A stretch of 32,931 nt of DNA, taken from a virus. Both the position numbers and the translations under genes were made by a program. Shown here in pieces: positions 1 through 7,208 of the stretch. The stretch is taken from positions 1-32,931 of IMG/VR virus record IMGVR_UViG_3300024348_000149, one strand, 5' to 3'. Positions within the stretch are counted from its first letter, which is position 1. Each line of letters starts with the position of its first letter. A model generated the notes under the pieces. It was not told the DNA's origin. It worked only from the letters and a program-made list of their open reading frames with translations, and ran no database searches.

Positions 1-2262
1 TCTTGCAAAAGCCCACTGTTGTGGTGTTGTGCCTGGGCGGTGGCCGGTTTTCCATGCAGCCATTCCTCTGTCATATACCTTTTTTAGAATACCATATGAA
101 ATACCCGACTTGTCTGCTTTTTTTACCAATCCGTCGATCTTCTTTTCTTCTAAATCAGTTTCTTCTTTATAATTTGCATTGATAGATTTTTTATATAGAT
201 TTTCTAAATCCCTACCCTTCATTCCTCTGAACGATTTGGCAATGTCAAATGCATATGACTTCAGTGAAGATTTGTTTCCTTTAGATTTGATTACTTTATG
301 AAGAGCATCAAGGGCTGCTTTGTTCATCAGTTCTTGATTGGATGCAAGTGCTTCTGCTACGCTTTCTGGAACACAATTTGGAACCATCTTACCGTTCTTC
401 TCTTTCATACCTACTTGTTTATATCCATTCCAGCATCCATCAGCCTCTTTTTTCAGACTTTTACCTTCTGAATCATAGCCTGGCTTTCCGGCCTTTTCTT
501 TTTTAGAAATTGCTATCGCTGCTCTTTGTGCAGCAGAATGACCAGCGCCTTCCTGTTTGTCTTTCTTTTTGTCATCTTTTGACATAGAACCTTTTTTAAC
601 AACGCCAGAATTTTTGATTTTATTAACCAATTTCATGCGGCGCATGTTAGAAATTTCTTCGATATAATCTGGAGACTCTTTTCTCATTCTAGGTTCCTTT
701 CTATTATAATGCTGCGATACCAAACTCAAGTTTTTTGAATCGTTATTTAATGGATTATTATCTTTATGGTGTACATCTTTGCCATCGCCACGTTTTGCTT
801 TACCAGCCTTTTCCATTGCATATCTTGCACGTTTTCTGGCTCGGTTTTTCTCCATTTGTTCTGGTGTTCCGTGATATTGCTCACGCTCTTTTTTATAATC
901 TCTTTCTTCGTATTTAATAACTTTATCAGGCGTTTTGAAATTTTTCTTCCGCATAATAGTTTTCATTACAACATCAAATTCATCATTAGTTCTATCATAA
1001 GTGATAGCAACAGGAATATTGATATCAGTTTGAATATCTTTCAATACTGCCTCAGCACCAGCCATGCCCTTGATAGATTTACCCTTTTTAGCGTATACTT
1101 TCTTAATAAAATCAGCAAGTTCTTTCATTGTGATGTTTGGATTATTTCTATCATCATCCATTCTATCACCAAAGTGTCTTGTAAAATTGAAATCAATATC
1201 AAACTTTTTAAATAGTTGATCTACTACTTTCTCAAATGCTTTTATTTGTTTCAATCCAATCAATCCCATTTGATTGCCTTCTTCTATTACTTCTTCGCCA
1301 TACATTTGTCTGTACTTTTTGGTGTGTTCTGATTCTTTAGTTTTTGCATTTGCATCGCCTGGCGCAGGGCCTGATTTTTTCTTTGCAAAATGTCTTGCTC
1401 TCGCTTGTTTTGTTGATTTAGACATTTCATCGCCATCGGCATCTTTTGCGTAGTATTTTTTAGGTTGCGTACCTTTTCTATCTTCGATATCTTTGTCTTG
1501 TGCAACTTTTCTTTCTGCAAAAAACTCTTCGTATACTGAATCGTATAATTCGTTATCATCTGCATCGTCAACGTACTCCACAAAATCTGTTTCTAAAAAT
1601 TCTAACAAGTCTCCATTTACAGAATCTAAAAATGTAGCAAGTTCTTCACTGATATTCATAGACTTCCTCAAAACATCAAATAATTTTTTACCTGTTGTTT
1701 TTTCGAATTTCTTAGGCAAACCAGATTTAAATCCGTTGAGTATTTTACCAGTTTTCGGGTCTTTCTCATCTTCATATCTATTTGCAGCTGCTGCTGCTCT
1801 CATTTTAGATGCTGACATACCAGAAACACCCTCTGCATCAGGATCTCTTTCACCCGCAGAAACTACTTCAATACCATCTTTAAAATCATAGAAACCATGA
1901 TCTCCTTTTTTACCATTATATTTGTTAAGTGTAGTTTTAAATTCTGTAACTCTATCTCCACCGACAACCATAATACATCTCTTATAACCCATATCATACA
2001 ACATAGGAGCAATCAAAAATGCAGTCTTAGCATTTTTATTAGAGATGATATTACGAGAATACTTTGGAAACATCTTTTTCATAAAACCAACCTTAGTTTT
2101 ATGATCTAAAGGATCCTTTTTGTCATTCTGCGAATGACTAGGAAAGATCATAAAGTCGGCACCTTCTTTTTTAGCAACCGATGCAAGTTTTTTTATAAGT
2201 TTTTCGTGTCCTGTGGTTGGTGGATTAAACCTACCAAATGTAAAAACTACTGTGTCTTTCAT
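1..2262 (-). CDS. Large multi-domain phage protein, partial: nucleotidyltransferase + marine-phage modules + HNH-like motif
   Basis: An open frame of 754 codons starts at ATG 2262 and runs off the left edge without a stop, so the C-terminus is missing. Residues 1-160 look like an HxGH-type nucleotidyltransferase of the NMNAT/cytidylyltransferase superfamily: GRFNPPTTGH (10-19), VVGGDR (99-104) and the ISSTKIR-like GVSGMSASKMR (145-155). Residues about 345-435 form a module I recall from marine T4-like phage proteins (FTRHFGDRMDD to TIMRKKNF). An HNH-like histidine/asparagine motif, HHKDNNPLNN, lies at 498-507. Residues 610-630 (CWNGYKQVGMK... to PNC) and 717-754 (SYGILKKVYDRGMAAW... to QQWAFAR) match other recurrent marine phage modules, the last probably DUF5824. 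The start overlaps the upstream stop as ATGA. A virion or head-associated role is inferred from the late-type block; the nucleotidyltransferase substrate is unknown. Confidence 0.85.
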   Translation of the reverse strand, partial: MKDTVVFTFGRFNPPTTGHEKLIKKLASVAKKEGADFMIFPSHSQNDKKDPLDHKTKVGFMKKMFPKYSRNIISNKNAKTAFLIAPMLYDMGYKRCIMVVGGDRVTEFKTTLNKYNGKKGDHGFYDFKDGIEVVSAGERDPDAEGVSGMSASKMRAAAAANRYEDEKDPKTGKILNGFKSGLPKKFEKTTGKKLFDVLRKSMNISEELATFLDSVNGDLLEFLETDFVEYVDDADDNELYDSVYEEFFAERKVAQDKDIEDRKGTQPKKYYAKDADGDEMSKSTKQARARHFAKKKSGPAPGDANAKTKESEHTKKYRQMYGEEVIEEGNQMGLIGLKQIKAFEKVVDQLFKKFDIDFNFTRHFGDRMDDDRNNPNITMKELADFIKKVYAKKGKSIKGMAGAEAVLKDIQTDINIPVAITYDRTNDEFDVVMKTIMRKKNFKTPDKVIKYEERDYKKEREQYHGTPEQMEKNRARKRARYAMEKAGKAKRGDGKDVHHKDNNPLNNDSKNLSLVSQHYNRKEPRMRKESPDYIEEISNMRRMKLVNKIKNSGVVKKGSMSKDDKKKDKQEGAGHSAAQRAAIAISKKEKAGKPGYDSEGKSLKKEADGCWNGYKQVGMKEKNGKMVPNCVPESVAEALASNQELMNKAALDALHKVIKSKGNKSSLKSYAFDIAKSFRGMKGRDLENLYKKSINANYKEETDLEEKKIDGLVKKADKSGISYGILKKVYDRGMAAWKTGHRPGTTPQQWAFAR

Positions 2263-2639
2263 ATCTCTGTTCTCGTAATGCTCGTAATACGCTCTATCTG
2301 CTGTGTAATAATTGCTTCTCTATTAGGCCAGAAGATGTATTCTTTTTCTTTGTTCTTCATCAAATTATTTAGGAGCGGTAGGATCAAGTCTTCGACCTCT
2401 TTAAGTTTAGAATTAACAATCACCTTTTCATTACTATAATACTCTTTCACTGTTTCCACCTCATCCAACATTTCACTTAGCTTATCAACTACATTATCCA
2501 TTTTATATTCCAATAACTTGAGGCCCTCTCCAGTGCTTTCAAGTTTTTCAGATACTTCTTCGGACGCATGAGAAGGGGCAATGCTTCTAAGTTCTTCTTC
2601 GTCTACAGCAGTAAACCCAAAATCTATGTCATCAGTCAT
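2259..2639 (-). CDS. Conserved phage hypothetical protein, coiled coil, 126 aa
   Basis: This is a small acidic protein with an ATG start behind an AAGGA-type ribosome site. The N-terminus is disordered and acidic (DDIDFGFTAVDEEEL). A long amphipathic helix at about 25-85 is followed by LILPLLNNL and a basic, aromatic stretch, EYIFWPNREAIITQQIE. The combination of the FGFTAVDEEEL start and the WPNR ending is familiar from marine T4-like phages, where the gene is usually unnamed. It overlaps the upstream gene by 8 bases and the downstream giant gene by 4 bases, so translation is coupled. The function is unknown; a structural or assembly role would fit its position. Confidence 0.75.
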   Translation of the reverse strand: MTDDIDFGFTAVDEEELRSIAPSHASEEVSEKLESTGEGLKLLEYKMDNVVDKLSEMLDEVETVKEYYSNEKVIVNSKLKEVEDLILPLLNNLMKNKEKEYIFWPNREAIITQQIERITSITRTEI

Positions 2640-2913
2640 TTAACTGTCCTTCGTATATCTTTATCAGCAGTTTCCCGCAGTTTTCGTTTTTGATCACTCT
2701 ATGGTATTTGTGATTATCTATTCTAAACATCATCCCACTCAACAACTCAAAGGGAAATTCATTATCATATTGAAATGCCCAACCATCAGATTCTAACACT
2801 TCTACCAATCTGTCTTCTCTATCTCTATGCCAAACTAGTTCTTCATTATCAACATCGTGCGAAAATTCTCTTACAAAATGGTCAGAGTTATTATATTCGG
2901 AGTATGGTCTCAC
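2632..2913 (-). CDS. Small cupin-like protein, 93 aa, GTG start
   Basis: The start codon is GTG at 2913. It overlaps the upstream stop as GTGA, with an AGGA element about 10 bases before it, and no better ATG exists. The sequence WHRDREDRLVEVLESDGWAF, then QYDNEFPFELLSGMMFRID and HKYHRVI, has the pattern of a small cupin-type beta barrel: alternating strands, a Gly-Trp turn and a late His-x3-His. The metal ligands cannot be assigned with confidence. No catalytic activity is claimed. It sits in the late-type block among predicted virion-associated genes. Confidence 0.6.
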   Translation of the reverse strand: MRPYSEYNNSDHFVREFSHDVDNEELVWHRDREDRLVEVLESDGWAFQYDNEFPFELLSGMMFRIDNHKYHRVIKNENCGKLLIKIYEGQLND

Positions 2914-3416
2914 CTATCACTAATCCTATCACTCAATTTCTTATCTAATTCTTCAATTTTTCTATCAAGTTCTGCCTGAAGTCTTTCTGCTTCACCCAAT
3001 AATTGATCTAACGCGGTTTCAATGTCATCAATCCATGTTTCATGTTTTGCAAATTCAGTTTCAATCACTCCAAATAATGACAAATAGTGTTCATGATTTT
3101 TCGAATCAACATCATTTTGGCTATTATTAGAATCATCCACATACTTTCCCATGTTCGAAAATCTATCATCAATATTACCTGACAACATTTCAAATACTTC
3201 GCCAGTTTTATTTTCTAGTTCTACCAATTGCAATTTTAGTTCTGAAACATCTCTCTGTAAATTAAATTGCTTTTCTTGTTCTGTCTTTGCGGTAAGTTCT
3301 GCCATCTCAATTTCAAGTTGCATAATTGTTTGTGCTTGTTGAGCAGTCCACCAAACAAACGCACTCACTTGTAGAACTATTGCAACCACAACACCTATAC
3401 TAAATTTATTATTCAT
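2910..3416 (-). CDS. Membrane-anchored coiled-coil protein, 168 aa
   Basis: An ATG follows a clear AGGAGA ribosome site. Residues 5-25 (FSIGVVVAIVLQVSAFVWW) form one hydrophobic segment with a short basic N-terminus, as expected for a signal anchor. The rest is charged and heptad-rich, with one coiled coil at about 30-75 and another at about 125-168 (LLGEAERLQAELDRKIEEL). There are no cysteines and no catalytic motif. The topology resembles spanin-like, holin-regulator or other inner-membrane phage proteins, but nothing in the sequence decides between these. It follows the 177-aa gene after a 9-base gap. Confidence 0.7.
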   Translation of the reverse strand: MNNKFSIGVVVAIVLQVSAFVWWTAQQAQTIMQLEIEMAELTAKTEQEKQFNLQRDVSELKLQLVELENKTGEVFEMLSGNIDDRFSNMGKYVDDSNNSQNDVDSKNHEHYLSLFGVIETEFAKHETWIDDIETALDQLLGEAERLQAELDRKIEELDKKLSDRISDR

Positions 3417-3425
3417 CTACATCTC

Positions 3426-3959
3426 CTACCAGAAAAAATTACCGCCGCCTGAGAGGCCTAATGCTTTTGCATACTTAGGAAGTCTACATGCCCAATAACC
3501 TGCCTTGGTTTTATCATTTTTTTGGTCGCAATTATGTCTAGCCACAAAACTTTTTCTTGCCTGCGGATCATTAATCTTTGCAGTCAACCCTGTAGTATCC
3601 CCAAAAGAAACTTTGATGACATTACCTTTGGCATTTTTTACATACACATAATACTTTTTGGAACCACCTCTTTTTGGCTTGTTCAACTCTACATTATCAT
3701 CTTCTTCGTATAGAGGACAATCTAAAGGAACATGTTCTCCCTCATACATGGCATATTCGCCAATGTCAGTTTCTATGACTTCTAAATCATAATCATCCAA
3801 TATGATCTGACCATCATAATACATAGTTCTTGCTTTATTGAATGTTTCAAAATAATGCTCAGAACCAACTCTGAATACGTTTTCTAAAAGAGATATCTCA
3901 TTCTCTACATGATACTGTACCATCTCTTCGATGTTTTGAAATTGTTTAAAACTCTTCAT
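3426..3959 (-). CDS. Predicted virion-associated protein, 177 aa, with capsid-targeting-like N-terminus
   Basis: The N-terminus MKSFKQFQNIEE resembles the T4 capsid-targeting leader (MKTYQEFIAE in internal proteins) and offers an I-x-E cleavage site after E12. The acidic middle is followed by a basic hinge, KPKRGGSKKYYVYVK, at about 93-107. The C-terminal module (ARKSFVARHNC, YWACRLPKYAKALGLSGGG, final NFFW) is one I recognise from many marine T4-like phage proteins without an assigned activity. Cys and His residues in ARHNC...YWAC could bind metal. Its ATG overlaps the stop of the HAD gene (ATGA), so it is coupled to it. A structural or ejected function is inferred. Confidence 0.7.
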   Translation of the reverse strand: MKSFKQFQNIEEMVQYHVENEISLLENVFRVGSEHYFETFNKARTMYYDGQIILDDYDLEVIETDIGEYAMYEGEHVPLDCPLYEEDDNVELNKPKRGGSKKYYVYVKNAKGNVIKVSFGDTTGLTAKINDPQARKSFVARHNCDQKNDKTKAGYWACRLPKYAKALGLSGGGNFFW

Positions 3960-4561
3960 CTTACTCTCTTAACTGATCCATTATGTTTTGCCAGAAATGC
4001 CTCAAAAGATACTTCTGGATATTCTTTTTGTAAACTTAGAAACATTTTTAAGTTTGAATTTGCATCATCAAACAGTCTAATTCTTTTATATATTTTTGTA
4101 TCTAAGTACTTTTTAAAAATAACTTTCTTATTATCCGCAGCAGGACCAGAACCTAAATTTCCAGCGCGTTCCACAAAAATTTTATCTATATCAATCCCTT
4201 GCTTTTTAAATGTATCAAGAAATAATTTTTTGTCATCAAAATCTGGTCTTGCCGTTACAATAATAACCTTTGAACCAGCCTTAGTTGCATTTTTCAGTAT
4301 TACCTTTACTTTATTAATCATTCTGGCAATCGGTGTTGAAGTTTTATTAAACACTTCTGCACTTTTAAACTCCCCAAAATCAAACACTTCTCCAGATTTT
4401 TTCTTATATGTATTAAATTCCTGATTGTTTAATTTTTTAACAACTTTTCCATCTTTAACAACCTTTACTTCTGCCTTAGTTATAAACATAGTTTCATCTA
4501 TGTCAAAGATTGTTAGTCCTTTACCTGAGGCCTCAACTAAAAATGTATTAAAACTTTTCAT
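3956..4561 (-). CDS. HAD-superfamily phosphatase with capsid-targeting-like leader, 201 aa
   Basis: HAD motifs are complete. Motif I is FDIDET with the nucleophile at D20 and the acid/base at D22, motif II is the Thr of IVTARPDF (T103), and motif IV is the acidic pair in LFDDANSN (D165/D166). The layout resembles the 3'-phosphatase part of phage polynucleotide kinases (Pnkp), but no kinase domain is fused. The first ten residues, MKSFNTFLVE, followed by Ala, closely match the T4 capsid-targeting leader and its L-x-E cleavage site. The gene overlaps both neighbours by ATGA. A separate P-loop kinase lies two genes upstream, so the two could act on the same nucleic-acid ends. The substrate is not proven. 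Confidence 0.85.
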   Translation of the reverse strand: MKSFNTFLVEASGKGLTIFDIDETMFITKAEVKVVKDGKVVKKLNNQEFNTYKKKSGEVFDFGEFKSAEVFNKTSTPIARMINKVKVILKNATKAGSKVIIVTARPDFDDKKLFLDTFKKQGIDIDKIFVERAGNLGSGPAADNKKVIFKKYLDTKIYKRIRLFDDANSNLKMFLSLQKEYPEVSFEAFLAKHNGSVKRVR

Positions 4562-4851
4562 TTCATCAGACCTTTAATCATCTTTAGTGCCTTTTTACCA
4601 TCTGCATGTTTTGGATTAATACTTACTTCATCACCATTCATAAAGTCTGATATACTTGCAGACTTTCCAAGAGCAGTGATTGCTTTATGTAGTGGGTCTT
4701 TTGGATCATACTTCGTTTCAAATCCACTCTTACCCCTAAGTTCAACCCATTTTTTGTCGCCCTTATTCCACATCTTCAAAACATCCATGTCTTTGCCACG
4801 AATGAGTTTGAGTTTAACACCCTCTTTCAAAAAGAAAGAAAAAGGTTTCAT
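4558..4851 (-). CDS. Small basic protein with capsid-targeting-like leader, 97 aa
   Basis: The protein starts MKPFSFFLKE followed by Gly, another leader of the M-K-x-F-x-x-F-L-x-E type. The remainder is Lys-rich with two Trp residues (LKMWNKGDKKWVELRGKSG) and no known motif. A small basic protein with this leader resembles T4 internal proteins IPI-IPIII in general character, but there is no direct sequence similarity beyond the leader. It overlaps the kinase gene by one base (TAATG) and the phosphatase gene by four. I infer that it is packaged in the head and cleaved by a gp21-like protease encoded elsewhere. Confidence 0.65.
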   Translation of the reverse strand: MKPFSFFLKEGVKLKLIRGKDMDVLKMWNKGDKKWVELRGKSGFETKYDPKDPLHKAITALGKSASISDFMNGDEVSINPKHADGKKALKMIKGLMK

Positions 4852-5954
4852 TAGTCAATATCCTCATCATTATCCAAAACCGCATAGTCATAAACAGAAT
4901 CAATATAATCTTTTGCTTTTGTTACTTTAGAAACAATCCAAGGCTCAATGTCAAATTCATCCATTTGAGGTCTAGCCATCTCTGCTTCCATCGCTTCCAT
5001 CAATTCATCTATTTTCTTAGACATTATAACCATATCACGCATCATCATCTCAGCGGTTTCAGACACAAAATCTCTCATCTCATTAATGTCTTCATTCTGT
5101 CTTTTCAGAACTGTCGAAACTTGTGGATGATCAGATAAACCTCTTTTGATTTTGTCGATTGCTTTAACTGCGCCAGTCATATTACCACCCTTATATCGTG
5201 GGTCAGATGCAATACCAATGGCCATTTTAATGTCTTTAGACGAAAACTTTGCTTCATCAAGAATTTCTGTAATATTTCTTTTTGCCTTTTGGCCATCAAT
5301 CCATTTCTTTGCAGCTTTATTTGTAGGAGTTTTCTTCGCCCATGCAGAGATTGATCTATATGTCGCCATAACATCTCTTTCAAAATCTGCACCATCAGAG
5401 TTGTCTACAATGAACATCTTTGCTTTGAATGCTCTTTGGAATTTTCCGATATTATCTTGCACACCCTTCCACATTTTTCCAACTTCGGTTGCGCCTAGAG
5501 TTCTACTTCTTGCAGCATCTCTTGCAACTGCTGTTTCTAAATTTGTGTTAACGAAAATCATTGCAGTCTCATAACCAAGTTTTTCTAATTGTTTTTTCTG
5601 CTTGGAGATCTTATCGTAATCTTTTCCTGTACCATCAACAACCAAACCCAATCTACCTTGCACATAGAGTGATTGTTGTTTAGATGTAACCTTCTTAGAT
5701 ACAACTCTTGCAGCCTGCCCTGCATCTGACCAAATATCATCTGGTTCCATTTTTAAACCTGCCTTTTGCAGGGCTTTTTCAAATGCGGGGTCGGAGTTTA
5801 CAATTCTCATTCCCAAAGAACTAAGTGCAGTTTTACCCACAATAAACGATTTACCAGAACCTGGCCCACCAGCAAGAAAAACTGCCTTAAAAATAGAAGG
5901 ATCGTTAACTCCCTCTTCCAATTTAATTTTTTCGATGATGTGTTTAATATCCAT
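4851..5954 (-). CDS. P-loop kinase, zeta-toxin/polynucleotide-kinase-like, 367 aa
   Basis: Walker A is GGPGSGKS (29-36). It is followed by VNSDPAFE (52-59), which fits the N-x-D substrate-binding element of zeta-toxin-like kinases, then VDGTGKDYDKI (106-116) and RDAARSRTLG (145-154), which could supply lid arginines. The kinase domain ends near residue 215 and a helical C-terminal extension of about 150 residues follows, acidic at the end. The N-terminus carries a short amphipathic segment with an L-E-E/G site at 12-15, a weaker version of the leader seen in neighbouring proteins. The gene stops one codon before the next ATG. It is a likely nucleic-acid or nucleotide kinase and may be a partner of the HAD phosphatase. 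Confidence 0.8.
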   Translation of the reverse strand: MDIKHIIEKIKLEEGVNDPSIFKAVFLAGGPGSGKSFIVGKTALSSLGMRIVNSDPAFEKALQKAGLKMEPDDIWSDAGQAARVVSKKVTSKQQSLYVQGRLGLVVDGTGKDYDKISKQKKQLEKLGYETAMIFVNTNLETAVARDAARSRTLGATEVGKMWKGVQDNIGKFQRAFKAKMFIVDNSDGADFERDVMATYRSISAWAKKTPTNKAAKKWIDGQKAKRNITEILDEAKFSSKDIKMAIGIASDPRYKGGNMTGAVKAIDKIKRGLSDHPQVSTVLKRQNEDINEMRDFVSETAEMMMRDMVIMSKKIDELMEAMEAEMARPQMDEFDIEPWIVSKVTKAKDYIDSVYDYAVLDNDEDID

Positions 5955-7208
5955 TTACTTATCCCATGCCTTTGCTGCAGTAAAGTTATTAAAACTGAAT
6001 TCCATCCTATCAACTAGCTTAACTGCATTAGTTCCAGTATGGTCAATGGCAACATATCCTTCTGGATTTGATACCTTATAACCCTTATCAGTTCTAACAA
6101 AAATATCTGTCATTTGTTTTATACTATTTAGTTTATTTACAATTAGAGTTTTTGCAGTAATCAACTCTTCCATGAAATCTACAATAGCATAAACAGCAGA
6201 GTCTAACTTCATCAATTTCTTGACTAGGTCATCTCTCAGTTCCTCTTTAATTTTTCTAGATTTCTCAGTTTTGAGTTTTGAGATAATCTTTTCGTCGAAA
6301 AACTTTTTGACATACATCGAATATCCCAATTGTTTGATATTCTTGGTTGAAATATCTTGCCCTTCTCTGATATATGCATTCAGATAGGTTTTAAAGCTTC
6401 CACCAGATAATCCCTTTACAAATGTTTTGTCTTGCATACTAACAAAGGCCTTAAAATCATTGGCCTTAATTTTTTTAAACTTTCTACCAACAGATGATAA
6501 TGAACTATTTACTGTCTTCAGTTCTGTTGCAGTAAATTTTGCAGAACCAGAAACATCCTTGAATGTTGCATCGTCCATCCAAACGGAAGATGATTTTTTC
6601 AGTCCAGAAATATTAGCACCAAATGATGCAGTCATTCCTTGCAAATCTTTACCCTTATATGTTGTATGCCACACAACTCCCAATTTGGCAGCGGATATTT
6701 GTTTTCCGATTGCAGAATCTTTCTGAACTGCGTATACCAATGTATTTGGTTGAAATGTCACATACGACTCACCATCGATTTTTTTATCTGCCTTATCGTC
6801 AGTGAACATCAAGTCACCTTGGATAACATCTTTAATACCTAGTCCAGATAATTCCTTAAAGGCAACTGCAAATTTAGATTTCAAAGTTGGAGACAAATCT
6901 GCATCTTGAATTTCTTTAGCACTCTTATATAACAATGGAACTGCGTTAAAGACAGACTTCTTTGCAACAAAGAATTTGCCATCGGCAGGGTCTGTTCCGG
7001 CGAAAATAGCGGGAGCTCCATCCCACTTTACTGTCATATTAATCTTTGATCCAGATTCGCCAGAGAGCATATCTCGTAATGCACGTAAAAAATTAACTGC
7101 AGCTCTTCCGCCATTAATTCCATTGTTTATAATTTCATCTTCAAGATGTTCTAAGTGAAGATTTTTTCCTGCTTTTGATTCTATTAAATGTGTTCTAAAA
7201 CTTTTCAT
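5955..7208 (-). CDS. KWDG nucleotidyltransferase/ligase-like protein (DUF6267-like), 417 aa
   Basis: MTVKWDGAPAIF (58-69) looks like motif I (KxDG) of the covalent nucleotidyltransferases, with K61 as candidate lysine. Further candidates are motif III at VIQGDLMFT (128-136), and motifs IV/V at YVTFQPNTLVYAV (149-161) and LGVVWHTTYKG (176-186). This spacing resembles RNA/DNA ligases, but the usual Arg after KxDG is absent (KWDGAP), so activity is uncertain. I recall close relatives in marine phages under a DUF label, probably DUF6267. The N-terminus MKSFRTHLIE, followed by Ser, is a strong capsid-targeting-like leader with an L-x-E site. The gene is coupled to the upstream 442-aa gene by TGATG. 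It could seal or nucleotidylate ends that the adjacent kinase and phosphatase prepare. Confidence 0.75.
   Translation of the reverse strand: MKSFRTHLIESKAGKNLHLEHLEDEIINNGINGGRAAVNFLRALRDMLSGESGSKINMTVKWDGAPAIFAGTDPADGKFFVAKKSVFNAVPLLYKSAKEIQDADLSPTLKSKFAVAFKELSGLGIKDVIQGDLMFTDDKADKKIDGESYVTFQPNTLVYAVQKDSAIGKQISAAKLGVVWHTTYKGKDLQGMTASFGANISGLKKSSSVWMDDATFKDVSGSAKFTATELKTVNSSLSSVGRKFKKIKANDFKAFVSMQDKTFVKGLSGGSFKTYLNAYIREGQDISTKNIKQLGYSMYVKKFFDEKIISKLKTEKSRKIKEELRDDLVKKLMKLDSAVYAIVDFMEELITAKTLIVNKLNSIKQMTDIFVRTDKGYKVSNPEGYVAIDHTGTNAVKLVDRMEFSFNNFTAAKAWDK

Noticed and set aside
660-790. Free-standing HNH homing endonuclease
   Set aside because: The HHKDNNPLNN motif lies in the middle of one continuous reading frame with no separate start, so it is treated as a part of the large protein.
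735-1215. Plus-strand open frames opposite the large left-edge gene
   Set aside because: They lie wholly antisense to a 754-codon open frame with recognised motifs, lack credible ribosome sites and encode low-complexity Phe/Ile-rich peptides.
1287-1583. Minus-strand frame of 98 codons
   Set aside because: It is an out-of-frame shadow of the giant gene, which is continuous through this interval.
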